Assembly: GCF_039529295.1 (NCBI RefSeq) | Contig: NZ_BAAAMN010000013.1 | Location: 97,499-161,498 of the forward strand | DNA length: 64,000 nt | DNA from: Yaniella flava | Lineage (GTDB): Bacteria > Actinomycetota > Actinomycetes > Actinomycetales > Micrococcaceae | Reading direction: 5' to 3' | Shown: positions 9,413-17,986 of the stretch, piece by piece | How the letters are laid out: each line of letters opens with the position of its first letter | Numbering within the stretch: position 1 is the first letter of the stretch | Position numbers and translations under genes: made by a program | The notes under the pieces: model-generated | Told to the model about the DNA's origin: nothing | The model's database searches: none | Seen by the model: only the letters and a program-made list of their open reading frames with translations

Positions 9413-9442
9413 TAGTTCAGTATCCGCTGTATAGTTCAGCCT
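9413..9442 (+). promoter_or_regulatory. Promoter/operator of cmtR, probably giving a leaderless transcript
   Basis: A -10-like TATAGT (9430-9435) ends 7 bases before the ATG at 9443, which would place transcription start at or next to the start codon. No ribosome-binding sequence is visible. TAGTTCAG occurs twice (9413-9420 and 9432-9439) with a 19-bp period overlapping the -10 element, so it is a candidate CmtR operator. Confidence 0.5.
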
Positions 9443-9805
9443 ATGCTGATTAATGCTGTTCGTTTAGATGTGATGCACCGGTTGGGTCGAGCCATGGCCG
9501 ATCCGACACGGTCCCGAATTCTGTTGACGCTGTTGGAGGGGCCTGAATATCCGGCAGTGCTTGCCCGCGATCTTGGGCTGACCCCTTCCAATGTATCCAA
9601 CCATCTGGCCTGTTTGCGCGACTGTGGCATTGTGGTCGGACAGCATCAGGGACGCCAAACCCGCTATGAGATCGCAGACCCACACTTGGCTCAGGCACTG
9701 ACAGCGTTGGTGGACACGACCCTGGCCGTTGACGAAGCTGCCCCCTGCATTGATCCGGTCTGCACTGTTACCGGATGTGCTGGCGACGAGGAGTTCAGCG
9801 CGTGA
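9443..9805 (+). CDS. cmtR: CmtR-type ArsR/SmtB cadmium/lead-sensing repressor
   Basis: A 120-residue winged-helix ArsR-family regulator. Residues 15-75 carry the ADPTRxRIL start and the recognition helix SNVSNHLACLRDCG. Cys57, Cys61 and Cys102 fall at the positions known as Cd/Pb ligands in Mycobacterium tuberculosis CmtR. Extra cysteines occur at 107 and 112. The full alignment from Met1 with that family supports this start. The protein should repress its own promoter and the downstream exporter until metal binds. Its stop overlaps the cadD start by 4 bases (GTGA), so the two are coupled. Confidence 0.92.
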   Translation: MLINAVRLDVMHRLGRAMADPTRSRILLTLLEGPEYPAVLARDLGLTPSNVSNHLACLRDCGIVVGQHQGRQTRYEIADPHLAQALTALVDTTLAVDEAAPCIDPVCTVTGCAGDEEFSA

Positions 9806-10404
9806 TCGTCTCCTCCATCCTGCAGGCGATCGGGCTGTTTATCGTCACCAACATTGATGACATCGTCATCCTGTCGCTGTTCTTCGGGCGAGGCCAGGGA
9901 CAACCAGGCACCACTCGCCGCATCCTGGCGGGACAATATCTAGGATTCCTGGGCATTTTAGGCGCTGCGGTAGCAGCAGCCTTTGGTGCCCAAGTGCTCC
10001 TGCCTGAAGCCATACTGCCGTACTTCGGTCTGATCCCCCTGGGGCTCGGACTCTGGGCAGCATGGCAGGCCTGGCGCAATCGCGGCCAAGACGACGATGA
10101 CGAAGCACAAATCGAAGGCAAACGTGTCTCGGTCTGGATCGTCGCGGCAGTGACCTTCGCCAACGGTGGCGACAACATCGGTGTTTATGTGCCAGTGTTC
10201 GTCAGCGTCAGCTGGAGCGCAGTGCTGGCCTACTGCATCGTCTTCTTATTGCTCGTTGCCGCTCTCGTATTCCTGGCCAAGTGGATTAGCTCCAGAAAAC
10301 CCATTGCAGAAGCCCTGGAACGGTGGGAACATATTCTCTTTCCGGCCGTCCTCATCGGCCTAGGTATCGTCATCCTCGTCAGCGGCGGAGCCTTCGGACT
10401 GTAA
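9802..10404 (+). CDS. cadD: CadD-family cadmium resistance transporter
   Basis: A 200-residue integral membrane protein starting with GTG at 9802. The first segment contains the family's acidic motif TNIDDIVIL, and a later TFANGGDNIGVYVP resembles it, as in CadD/CadX-linked exporters. About five to six hydrophobic segments and a short acidic cytoplasmic loop (around residues 95-105, DDDDEAQ) are visible. The family confers cadmium resistance by efflux; that role is inferred from family and from coupling to cmtR. It ends 139 bp before the right transposon end. Confidence 0.88.
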   Translation: MIVSSILQAIGLFIVTNIDDIVILSLFFGRGQGQPGTTRRILAGQYLGFLGILGAAVAAAFGAQVLLPEAILPYFGLIPLGLGLWAAWQAWRNRGQDDDDEAQIEGKRVSVWIVAAVTFANGGDNIGVYVPVFVSVSWSAVLAYCIVFLLLVAALVFLAKWISSRKPIAEALERWEHILFPAVLIGLGIVILVSGGAFGL

Positions 10405-10496
10405 GCAACGGCCACACCACGGAATATCCTGAGTGGCTAACATGCTTCAGGCCAGTCATTCCCATTCTCTCGGACCGGCAAGCGACACGACGAAGA

Positions 10497-10543
10497 CCGC
10501 CAAACGAACCTGCAAAAACCGCCAAATGAAGTTAACAGTCACA
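10497..10543 (-). repeat. Right terminal inverted repeat with two end motifs
   Basis: The 25-bp terminal repeat is 10519-10543, read inward on the minus strand, and differs from the left one at a single base. The inner 13-bp motif is at 10497-10509, a 22-bp period. The G/A variants of the two motifs are in swapped order relative to the left end. Confidence 0.85.
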
Positions 10544-10551
10544 GTTAGCGT
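10544..10551. repeat. Right copy of the 8-bp target-site duplication (GTTAGCGT)
   Basis: Identical to 6214-6221 and immediately outside the right inverted repeat. The first 5 bases on the two sides that touch the element differ in phase (AGCGT versus GTTAG), so only an 8-bp duplication fits these boundaries. Confidence 0.85.
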
Positions 10552-10567
10552 ATCCACTACCGAACTC

Positions 10568-10596
10568 TTCGGTCTGTCGCAGATCCTTGTTACACT
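10568..10596 (+). promoter_or_regulatory. Candidate zur promoter
   Basis: TACACT (10591-10596) fits an actinobacterial -10 element, with a weak TTCGGT 17 bases upstream. The transposon end lies about 25 bases upstream of this, so the core promoter appears to have survived the insertion. Confidence 0.4.
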
Positions 10597-10636
10597 ATAG
10601 GCCGAGTTCACCACGTCTGAAGGAGAGCAATCCACA

Positions 10637-11056
10637 GTGTCGTCAACTTCATCGTCCCGGCCGCGCACACGCAACACGTGGCAAAAACAGGCCATTGATG
10701 AAATTTTGGACGGTAGTGCCGATTTCCAGTCGGCTCAGCAAGTCCACCAGTCGGTAGCCGACACTGGTCGTTCAGTCTCGCTGGCCACCGTGTACCGGGT
10801 ATTACAGTCTCAGGTTGAAGACGGTGTGGTCGACATTTTGGCTCTCGACGATGGTCAGACCCTGTTTCGGAAATGTGCTGCAACGGGTCACCATCATCAT
10901 CTGGTGTGCCGTAACTGCCGAGCGACCCAAGAGATCGAAGCTCCCAAGATCGAGCAATGGGCAGATAACGTCGCTACCGATTTCGGTTATATCGACGTCA
11001 ACCACACCATGGAAGTTTACGGGCTGTGCCCGCAGTGTGCTCAAAACGCGTCATAA
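10637..11056 (+). CDS. zur: Fur-family zinc uptake regulator Zur
   Basis: A 139-residue Fur-family repressor with GTG start preceded by GAAGGAG. The winged helix (about residues 10-80) has the SLATVYRVL recognition helix. The dimerisation part has a HHHH metal cluster and two structural-zinc pairs, CRNC and CPQC. Zur versus Fur is decided by context: it converges on znuC-znuB-znuA. With zinc bound it should repress the importer. The gene overlaps the znuC 3' end by 16 bp. Confidence 0.9.
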   Translation: MSSTSSSRPRTRNTWQKQAIDEILDGSADFQSAQQVHQSVADTGRSVSLATVYRVLQSQVEDGVVDILALDDGQTLFRKCAATGHHHHLVCRNCRATQEIEAPKIEQWADNVATDFGYIDVNHTMEVYGLCPQCAQNAS

Positions 11057-11883
11057 CGCCCGGAACGTCCACCGTACGCGGCCGGTTGTTCGTCCCAATC
11101 GTCAGCATCGCCATCAGTGGTGCATTCGGGTAATTCCACCACGGTTGTGCCATTCACATCGGCCGGTTCGTGCAAGCTGCCCAAACCATAGGCTTGTTCA
11201 AGGTTTACTCGGGTCAAAACCTCTTCTGGCGAACCAGAGGCGACCACTTTCCCATCCATGAGAATCACGTGGTCTGCCGCAGCAGCTTCATCGAGATCGT
11301 GCGTGGTCAAAACCACCGAGTGACCGTGTTCTTCAACTTCTGCGTGGATCACCTCATCGATGATCCGTCGGGATTTCAGGTCCAGCCCGGTCATCGGTTC
11401 ATCAAGCACCAAAATCTCATGGCCCTGGGCAATCCCCTGGGCTACATAGACACGCTGACGTTGCCCGCCAGAGAGTTCTTCGAGGTGTCGACTCTTGAGG
11501 TCAGTAATATTCATCGTCTGCATCGCATAGTTGATTGCCGCACGATCCTGTGCACGAAACATACCGAACCAGCCACGCTGGGCATAGCGCCCCATACTCA
11601 CCACGTCTTTGACCGTAATCGGCGTCCCGGTCGGAAACACAACGGATTGCATCACAAACGAGATGTCGTGTTTGACGTCTTTGACGGGTTCACCCAGCAC
11701 CATGATCTGGCCGGCACTGGGGGACAGAATTCCCGCGATGGCTTGTAGCACGGTGGTTTTACCGGACCCATTGGGCCCGATCACCGCAGTAATCTTGCCG
11801 CGTGGGATCGTAAAACTCGATGCGCCGACCGCAAGGTGAGCACCACGGTACAACACAATATTTTGGGCTTCGACGAGACTCAT
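11041..11883 (-). CDS. znuC: Zinc ABC transporter ATP-binding protein ZnuC
   Basis: A 280-residue ABC ATPase. Walker A GPNGSGKT is at 36-43, followed by a Q-loop, the signature LSGGQRQR, Walker B EILVLDEP and the H-loop TTHD. It belongs to the metal-type (ZnuC/MntB) importers and powers ZnuB. The C-terminal 40 residues are acidic and Gly/Tyr rich. The gene overlaps the znuB stop by 4 bases and lies last in a znuA-znuB-znuC transcription unit. Zinc rather than manganese is inferred from the histidine-rich ZnuA and the neighbouring zur. Confidence 0.93.
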   Translation of the reverse strand: MSLVEAQNIVLYRGAHLAVGASSFTIPRGKITAVIGPNGSGKTTVLQAIAGILSPSAGQIMVLGEPVKDVKHDISFVMQSVVFPTGTPITVKDVVSMGRYAQRGWFGMFRAQDRAAINYAMQTMNITDLKSRHLEELSGGQRQRVYVAQGIAQGHEILVLDEPMTGLDLKSRRIIDEVIHAEVEEHGHSVVLTTHDLDEAAAADHVILMDGKVVASGSPEEVLTRVNLEQAYGLGSLHEPADVNGTTVVELPECTTDGDADDWDEQPAAYGGRSGRYDAF

Positions 11884-12752
11884 GAGACTCCTTGCTCAGC
11901 TGGTATTGCGCTACGTTGGCGTCGGCGCAGCGTCTTTGTCACTTCTTGAATGGTAAGCACCAGGAAGAAACCGACGATGGCGACGAGCGCCATCGACGCG
12001 CCGGCAGCAGTTCCTAAATGGTAGCTGAGAATCAACCCAACCGTAACAGAGACCACACCAATGACGAGTGATGCACTAATCATATGCGGTACCGTGCGCG
12101 TCAGTAAGGCTGCCGTTGCGGCAGGTCCAATCAGCAGACCGAGGACCAATAACGTACCTACGGCTTGGAACGAACCAATCACGGCCGCTGCAATCATCAA
12201 CAGCAACAGCCAGTGCGTGAGCTGAGGGCGCATCCCCAAGGCATGTGCTTTATCGGGCGAAAAGGACAGCGCCATCAACGGTCGATACAGCAACAGAGAC
12301 AACAGACCCACACCAATGACAAACATGACCTGTGTCCGGATGTCTCCCCACGTCACACCCAAGGCGTCACCAAAGAGGATGGCGGTCAATGACCCCTGAA
12401 AGCTATCCGCACGAGAGATCAGCACCACGCCGAGTGCCATCATGCCCACAAACAGCAGTCCGATAGCGGTGTCTTCCTTCAGCGTTGTCGTTCGGTGAAT
12501 CAACTCGAGCAAGCTCACCATGACGAGTGCTGCCAGGCCTGCGCCCAAAAATGGTGAGAAATCGAACAGCACGGCCGCAGCTATACCTGGGACCACGCCG
12601 TGAACGAAGGCGTCACCAAAGAAACTCATGCCCCGCAAAACAAGCCACACGCCGACGAAACTCGACATGAGGGCGGCCAAGAGTCCACCCAGCAGAGCCC
12701 GTATTTGGAAACCTGCTTGGAATGGTTCAACCAGCCAGTTGTACAAGTCCAC
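11880..12752 (-). CDS. znuB: Zinc ABC transporter permease ZnuB
   Basis: A 290-residue polytopic membrane protein of the ABC-3 metal permease family, with about eight hydrophobic segments. The conserved LRGMSFFGDAFVHGVVPG region is at residues 39-56, where the family contacts its substrate path. It forms the membrane channel for the ZnuC ATPase. Start ATG at 12752; 35 bases separate it from the znuA stop, suggesting co-transcription. Confidence 0.93.
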   Translation of the reverse strand: MDLYNWLVEPFQAGFQIRALLGGLLAALMSSFVGVWLVLRGMSFFGDAFVHGVVPGIAAAVLFDFSPFLGAGLAALVMVSLLELIHRTTTLKEDTAIGLLFVGMMALGVVLISRADSFQGSLTAILFGDALGVTWGDIRTQVMFVIGVGLLSLLLYRPLMALSFSPDKAHALGMRPQLTHWLLLLMIAAAVIGSFQAVGTLLVLGLLIGPAATAALLTRTVPHMISASLVIGVVSVTVGLILSYHLGTAAGASMALVAIVGFFLVLTIQEVTKTLRRRQRSAIPAEQGVS

Positions 12753-12787
12753 TTAGCGGTTACCTTTCACTTGGTCGTTTTGCACGG

Positions 12788-13807
12788 TTAGTTTACGGCT
12801 TCTGCCAGCGCATTGGCGTTGTACAGCATCGCGCCCTGATATGTTTCGGCATCTGATCCAGGCTCCCCGATCGCACTTTCGTAGAGCTCCACGACGGGAA
12901 TATCTTGTTCGGTTTCCTGTGCTAAAGCACTAATCATACGGTTGGTATTGGCTTTTGAGGTGACAAGGGCATCTGCACCTTCATCGTCGAGCAGGCTGGT
13001 CAAGGAAGCCAGATCTTGTGAGGAGGGTTCGCCATCTGTTGAACCACCGGGAATCACGACGCCGCTGATTTCGATACCGTAGCGGTCAGCAAAATACCCG
13101 TACGCAGCATGATCCGTCACGAGTCGGGGCGAGTCCATTTCGCCGAGAATATCTTCAATCTCAGCATCGGTTTCGCGTAACGACTCGGCCACGTCGGCAC
13201 CACACGAAACGTAGGTGTCATCCCCACTGGTTTCAGCAATCCTTTCACCGATTAATTCCGCGCCATCGGCCATGCGCGCAACATCCAACCAAACATGGGA
13301 ATCATAGCTGCCATGTTCATGAGACTCTTCGTCCTCACCGTGATCATGTTCATGCCCGGCGTGATCGTGTGATTCCTCGCTTTCGCCATGATCGTGTTCA
13401 TGATCATGGTCGTCGCCCAGGGGCAGCGGATCCAGTTGTGGTGCCACTTCAAAGACCTCGGCTCCATCGGACTCGGCGTTCTCAATGGACCGCTGCATCG
13501 ATGCTTCCAACCCCAACCCATTGATCAACACCAGATCGGCGGTCACCATATCGGCAATCTGTGCACTGGAGGCTTCGAATTGGTGGGGATCATCGCCGGC
13601 GCTCATCAGGATTTGTGTTTCTCCCCCGGCACACTGGGTAATTTGTTCGGCGATAGAGCCCACCTGCGTCGTGGTAGCAACAACTGCTGCCGTGGGATCG
13701 GAGTTGTTTGCGTCGCCGCTGCCATCGGTGGTGCAGGCCGCGAACAAGAGTCCACAACCCGAAATTGTTCCCGCTATAGCGAGCGTGCGGCTCCGGTGAG
13801 TAAGCAT
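12788..13807 (-). CDS. znuA: Zinc-binding lipoprotein ZnuA
   Basis: A 339-residue substrate-binding protein of the cluster A-I metal family. The lipoprotein signal ends in LLFAAC with Cys25 as the lipidation site. A His/Asp/Glu-rich loop occupies about residues 131-165, the hallmark of zinc-specific ZnuA, and further ligands are expected at DHAAYGYF. It captures zinc outside the membrane for ZnuBC. It is first in the operon. A palindromic candidate Zur operator lies 64 bases upstream of its ATG. Confidence 0.93.
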   Translation of the reverse strand: MLTHRSRTLAIAGTISGCGLLFAACTTDGSGDANNSDPTAAVVATTTQVGSIAEQITQCAGGETQILMSAGDDPHQFEASSAQIADMVTADLVLINGLGLEASMQRSIENAESDGAEVFEVAPQLDPLPLGDDHDHEHDHGESEESHDHAGHEHDHGEDEESHEHGSYDSHVWLDVARMADGAELIGERIAETSGDDTYVSCGADVAESLRETDAEIEDILGEMDSPRLVTDHAAYGYFADRYGIEISGVVIPGGSTDGEPSSQDLASLTSLLDDEGADALVTSKANTNRMISALAQETEQDIPVVELYESAIGEPGSDAETYQGAMLYNANALAEAVN

Positions 13808-13870
13808 AGTGATCCTTCGAACGTTGACGAGGCCAGGGACTCCAAAGGTCCATGATTCATCATCCGATAT

Positions 13871-13891
13871 TAATGCAAATCGTTCGCATTA
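13871..13891 (-). promoter_or_regulatory. Candidate Zur operator upstream of znuA
   Basis: TAATGC (13871-13876) and GCATTA (13886-13891) are perfect arms of a 21-bp imperfect palindrome with an AT-rich core. Position upstream of znuA and the AT-rich hexamer arms resemble actinobacterial Zur boxes. No binding data are available from sequence. Confidence 0.6.
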
Positions 13892-13926
13892 GCAATAAAG
13901 GGGTGTCCGGTGCCTGGAATTGACTA

Positions 13927-15021
13927 CTACGAAGCAGCCGCACCGCCGGCTTTACCCATGCGTTGACGAATGGTGACGGTCTGGGATTGTGTGACATCTC
14001 GTATTTCTCCGACCAACACTTCAATGACGTCTTCTAAGAACAGTACGCCGACGGTTGCACCGGAGCCGTCCTGCACACGCGCCATGTGGACACCAATCCG
14101 TTGCATCACGGTCAGTGCGTCGTCGATGTGTTTATCGACGGTGATGTTGACCATTGAACGCACGCGGTTGACCGGTATTGGTGCGGTATAACGATCACTT
14201 GGGATCGACATGAGGTCTTTAATGTGCAGGTAACCGATGATCGTGCCGTCACTGGCGTCCTCGACGACAAGCCGCGAGAGACCCGTTTTTCGGACTGCTT
14301 GGTCAAATCGCTCCGGGGTGTCACTTGATTGAATCGAGACGATGTCAGCGATCGGTACCATTACCTCTTCTGCCGGGACATCGGAAAAGCTCAGCGCACC
14401 AGAAATAATTCCGGTGTGGTCATCGACCAGCCCGGTGCGTTGTGATTCCTCAACAATCGATTGGACTTCTTCCAGCGTGTATGTGGAGGTGACTTCTTGT
14501 TGAGGCTCGACTTTGAACAATCGAAGAATGATATTCGCTGACCAGTTCAACAGGCGAATGATCGGTCGCAGCACTCGTTCCAAGAACACCAGCGGAGGCG
14601 CGAGCAACATCACGGCGCGGTCTGCCATACTGACCGCCGCATTCTTGGGAACCATCTCGCCGACCGTGACGTGCAGGAATGTGACCGCGAGCAGGGCGAG
14701 AATAAACGCGATCGTGCCGGCGAGGCCCGGATCGAGCCCAACCATTTCTAAGGGGACCCCCAGCAGATACGCAATTGCAGGTTCCGAGACGTTGAGGATC
14801 AACAGTGAACACACCGTGATGCCAAGCTGACAGATTGCCAAAATATCGGTGACGTGTTCCATGGCAAACAGGGCATGTTTGGCAAGTTTTGAGCCATCTT
14901 CGACGCGCGGTTCGATTTGGGAACGCCGTGCACCCATCACCGCAAATTCACCGGCCACGAAGAAGGCGTTACCCGCTAGCAGAACAATGAGCCATAAAAG
15001 ACCCGGAATATGCTCGCTCAT
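13927..15021 (-). CDS. CNNM/DUF21 membrane protein with CBS pair (HlyC/CorC family)
   Basis: A 364-residue membrane protein. The N-terminal DUF21/CNNM domain has about four hydrophobic segments (residues 5-150). It is followed by a CBS pair (about 200-330) with EVMVPIADI, typical of the family. The HlyC/CorC C-terminal domain of longer relatives is missing. Family members are linked to Mg2+/Co2+ transport or membrane integrity; the ion is not evident here. It is the downstream member of a pair: the start overlaps the stop of the upstream paralogue by 4 bases. Confidence 0.9.
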   Translation of the reverse strand: MSEHIPGLLWLIVLLAGNAFFVAGEFAVMGARRSQIEPRVEDGSKLAKHALFAMEHVTDILAICQLGITVCSLLILNVSEPAIAYLLGVPLEMVGLDPGLAGTIAFILALLAVTFLHVTVGEMVPKNAAVSMADRAVMLLAPPLVFLERVLRPIIRLLNWSANIILRLFKVEPQQEVTSTYTLEEVQSIVEESQRTGLVDDHTGIISGALSFSDVPAEEVMVPIADIVSIQSSDTPERFDQAVRKTGLSRLVVEDASDGTIIGYLHIKDLMSIPSDRYTAPIPVNRVRSMVNITVDKHIDDALTVMQRIGVHMARVQDGSGATVGVLFLEDVIEVLVGEIRDVTQSQTVTIRQRMGKAGGAAAS

Positions 15022-16367
15022 GCTTCCGCCTCCTGTCCTGGCACTGTCGTCTCAACTGCTTGGCTTTGTTCCGGAATGTATTTCACCCGTTCAATGCGAT
15101 GGCCATCAACGCGCCGCACCTCCAACACGCCGTGCTTTAGAGACACGACATCTCCGATGTGAGCGACGCGGCCAAGTTCAGCCATGATGAAGCCACCAAC
15201 GGTTTCATACGCTTCATCTTCATCAATCTTGAGGCCTTCTACCTGGGACATGATTTCGTCAGGGCGCAACACCGCGGGGAAAAACCAGCCGCCGTCTGCG
15301 CTTTGTAACACTCCCGGTGTAATCCGGTCATGCTCATCTGCGACCTCGCCGACAATTTCTTCCACGAGGTCTTCAAGCGTGACGATGCCGGCTGTCCCCC
15401 CGTATTCATCCACCACCAACGCCATTTGGAATGGTGCTTCACGGAGTTCTGTGATGAGGGTGTCGAGCGTGACGGACTCCGGAACACGAGCCATCTCACT
15501 GGTGATCGTGCCCGCCGTCAACGTACTGCGCTTTGACTTTGGTACGGCAATCGCTTTTTTGATGTGCAGTATCCCGTGAATGTCGTCAGCGTGGCGTTCG
15601 GTCACTGGAAAGCGAGAAAAACCGGTTCTGCGTGCAAACGACAAAACATTATCGAGCGTTTGATCTGCACCGATCTTTTCCATGTCCATGCGTGGCGTCA
15701 TGACATCGGCCGCTGTGCGTGCCGAAAATTTCAGGGTGCGGTCCACGAACGTTGCCGTTTTGACATCGAGTGTGCCCATTTCTGCAGAGCGCCGTACCAG
15801 TGATGACAATTCCTCGGGAGTACGCGCTCCAGAGAGCTCCTCTTGAGCTGCTAACCCGAAGAGACTCAACACCCAGTTCGAGAAGTTGTTTAGGCCTGCA
15901 ATGATGAATCGGAAGATCGTGGTAAATACTAGTTGGGGCCGTGCGAGGAGCCGAGCCACGGGCATAGCCTTGGCTAGCGACAGGTTTTTTGGCACCAATT
16001 CACCAATGAGCATCGACAAGCCGGTACCAATAATCATGGCGATCGTCAGCGATGTTGAGTACATCAGCGCTTCATTACCGTTGAACACTGCTTGCAACGG
16101 GACCACAAGCAATTGGCCCAGGGACGGCTCCAGGAAAAAGCCTGTCAGCAGGGCGGTCAGCGTAATGCCAAGTTGACAAGACGACAGTTGCGTGGACAGC
16201 GACTTGAGCGCCTTGAGTACCGGCTCTGCTCCTTTATCACCGTTGTCTACCATGCGTTGCACGGTCGGCACATCGAGGGAAATGAGCGAAAACTCGACGG
16301 CGACGAAGAACCCATTACCCAAAATCAACAACATACTGACTGCGAGCAGGAACCATTCCATTGCCAT
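15018..16367 (-). CDS. CNNM/DUF21, CBS and CorC_HlyC-domain membrane protein
   Basis: A 449-residue protein with the full family layout: DUF21/CNNM membrane domain (residues 1-190), CBS pair (about 205-335, with DVMTPRMDM), and CorC_HlyC transporter-associated domain (about 345-430, including GGWFFPAVLRPDE). It probably works with the shorter paralogue immediately downstream, with which it overlaps by ATGA. Two adjacent CNNM genes are common in Actinobacteria. Function in divalent cation handling is inferred from family only. Confidence 0.91.
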   Translation of the reverse strand: MAMEWFLLAVSMLLILGNGFFVAVEFSLISLDVPTVQRMVDNGDKGAEPVLKALKSLSTQLSSCQLGITLTALLTGFFLEPSLGQLLVVPLQAVFNGNEALMYSTSLTIAMIIGTGLSMLIGELVPKNLSLAKAMPVARLLARPQLVFTTIFRFIIAGLNNFSNWVLSLFGLAAQEELSGARTPEELSSLVRRSAEMGTLDVKTATFVDRTLKFSARTAADVMTPRMDMEKIGADQTLDNVLSFARRTGFSRFPVTERHADDIHGILHIKKAIAVPKSKRSTLTAGTITSEMARVPESVTLDTLITELREAPFQMALVVDEYGGTAGIVTLEDLVEEIVGEVADEHDRITPGVLQSADGGWFFPAVLRPDEIMSQVEGLKIDEDEAYETVGGFIMAELGRVAHIGDVVSLKHGVLEVRRVDGHRIERVKYIPEQSQAVETTVPGQEAEA

Positions 16368-16528
16368 CTAGATCACCAGCCAGCAGGGGCTTAGCGGCTG
16401 GAGACCGTCGTATGCAGCGCGACTCGGAGGCTCCATTTCATTCGCCGGAGCGTGGCGATTCGTTCTGAGGTTCGTGCGTCGAGCACGTCTGTCATTGTCC
16501 ATGATGAAGTTTATTATAGGGCCCTTGG

Positions 16529-17986
16529 CTACCACGAGGTAGCAACCGGGCGTCCTTCGTCATATCCGGCGGCCGATTGGATGCCAACGACTGCACGCTG
16601 ATGAAATTCTTCGAGCGTTGTCGCACCCGCATAGGTCATCGATGAACGCACGCCAGCGGTAATGTCGTCTAGCAGGTCTTCAACCGATGGATTGGTCGGG
16701 TCAACGTACATTTTTGATCCTGAAACACCCTCTTCGAAAAAGGCCTTGCGTGCTTGATCAAACGCATCGTCTTGCCGTGTCCGAGCGGACACGGCTCGCG
16801 CGGAGGCCATCCCAAAGTTTTCCTTGTACTTGCGGCCATCACGATCTATAAACATGTCTCCCGGGGATTCAATGACCCCGGCGAACCAGGAACCGATCAT
16901 GACCTGAGAAGCACCTGCGGCCAGTGCGAGTGCAACGTCGCGAGGATACTTGATACCACCATCAGCCCAGACATGTTTCCCGTGACTTGCCGCAGCTTGC
17001 GCACATTCGTGCACCGCAGAAAATTGTGGCCGTCCCACTGCGGTCATCATCCTGGTGGTACACATTGCCCCTGGGCCGACGCCGACTTTCAAGATATCCG
17101 CGCCGGCTTCGATGAGATCGTGTGCCCCATCGGCCGAGACCACGTTGCCTGCAACAATCGGGACGCGAAGTTCAGACAGGCTGCGTAGCGCTGTCAGCAT
17201 TTTCTCTTGGTGACCATGCGCTGTATCAACGACCAGTACATCAACGCCACTGGCCACCAATGCCTCAGCATGTTCCGCAACATCGGCATTGACGCCCACG
17301 GCGGCCCCGACTCGTAGCCGATTCTTGTCGTCAGTGGCCGGGGTAAAGATCGTGGACCGCAACACGCCATTGAGTGTGAGCGCGCCTTTGAGACTGGTGC
17401 CCTCTACGACCGGGGCGAAGTTGACCTGAGCTTCATGCATTTTCATGTAGAGACTGCGCAGGGCTTTATCACGGGCGTCAGCAGGCAGTTCGTTGAGTTC
17501 GGATGCAGCAACTGTCAGTAATGGTTCGCGAAGCAGTGATTGGACCGAAGCAAATTGGTCGATCCCTTCGGTGTCGGCGATGTCCACAATGCCCAACAGC
17601 GACCGATTGTTATCAACCACGCACACAGCCGGATGGTTCCGCTTTTCGGCCAGGTGCCGCACATCGAGGACACGATCGTCGAGCCCCACGTATAACGGTG
17701 TCTCAAATAATGTGTCCCGCGATTTGATCCAATCAATGGACTCTTGCATAAGGTGCAGCGGGGTGTCCTGCGGAAAGATGCCAATCCCACCGCGGCGCGC
17801 GATCGTTTCCACCATGCGACGGCCGGTGACACCGTTCATATTCGAAGACACGATCGGGATCGTTGTGCCCGTACCATCCGTCGAGGATATATCAACATCC
17901 ATACGGGAACTGATCTGAGAAAAAGACGGCACCAGAAAAACATCTGAGTACGTCAAATCTGTGGTGACAGGATTGAGAAAACGCAT
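16529..17986 (-). CDS. guaB1: GuaB1-family IMP dehydrogenase-related protein (probable GMP reductase)
   Basis: A 485-residue TIM-barrel protein of the IMPDH/GMP reductase family with an inserted CBS pair (about residues 95-210). The catalytic loop GVGPGAMCTTRMMT carries the cysteine. Mycobacterial GuaB1, of the same architecture, is a GMP reductase converting GMP to IMP; that is the likely role. The frame runs upstream to 18190, but the first 68 codons have no resemblance to the family; ATG 17986 (MRFLNPVTTDLTYSDVFLVPS-like start) matches relatives. It is divergent from kgd. Confidence 0.9.
   Translation of the reverse strand: MRFLNPVTTDLTYSDVFLVPSFSQISSRMDVDISSTDGTGTTIPIVSSNMNGVTGRRMVETIARRGGIGIFPQDTPLHLMQESIDWIKSRDTLFETPLYVGLDDRVLDVRHLAEKRNHPAVCVVDNNRSLLGIVDIADTEGIDQFASVQSLLREPLLTVAASELNELPADARDKALRSLYMKMHEAQVNFAPVVEGTSLKGALTLNGVLRSTIFTPATDDKNRLRVGAAVGVNADVAEHAEALVASGVDVLVVDTAHGHQEKMLTALRSLSELRVPIVAGNVVSADGAHDLIEAGADILKVGVGPGAMCTTRMMTAVGRPQFSAVHECAQAAASHGKHVWADGGIKYPRDVALALAAGASQVMIGSWFAGVIESPGDMFIDRDGRKYKENFGMASARAVSARTRQDDAFDQARKAFFEEGVSGSKMYVDPTNPSVEDLLDDITAGVRSSMTYAGATTLEEFHQRAVVGIQSAAGYDEGRPVATSW

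Larger units (their letters stand above)
6222..10543. mobile_element. Tn5053/Tn402-like transposon carrying cadmium resistance
   Basis: A 4322-bp element delimited by inverted repeats beginning TGTGACTGTTAACTTC at both ends (6222 inward and 10543 inward; 24 of 25 bases identical). A perfect 8-bp direct repeat, GTTAGCGT, flanks it. It encodes TniB (6272-7084), a frameshifted TniA (7084-8540) and TniR (8579-9184) on the minus strand, then a res-like repeat region (9197-9332). CmtR (9443-9805) and CadD (9802-10404) are on the plus strand. No TniQ gene is present. It sits between sseA and zur. Gene content matches the Tn5053/Tn402 group by protein family, but the duplication length and gene order are not the textbook arrangement. 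Confidence 0.9.
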
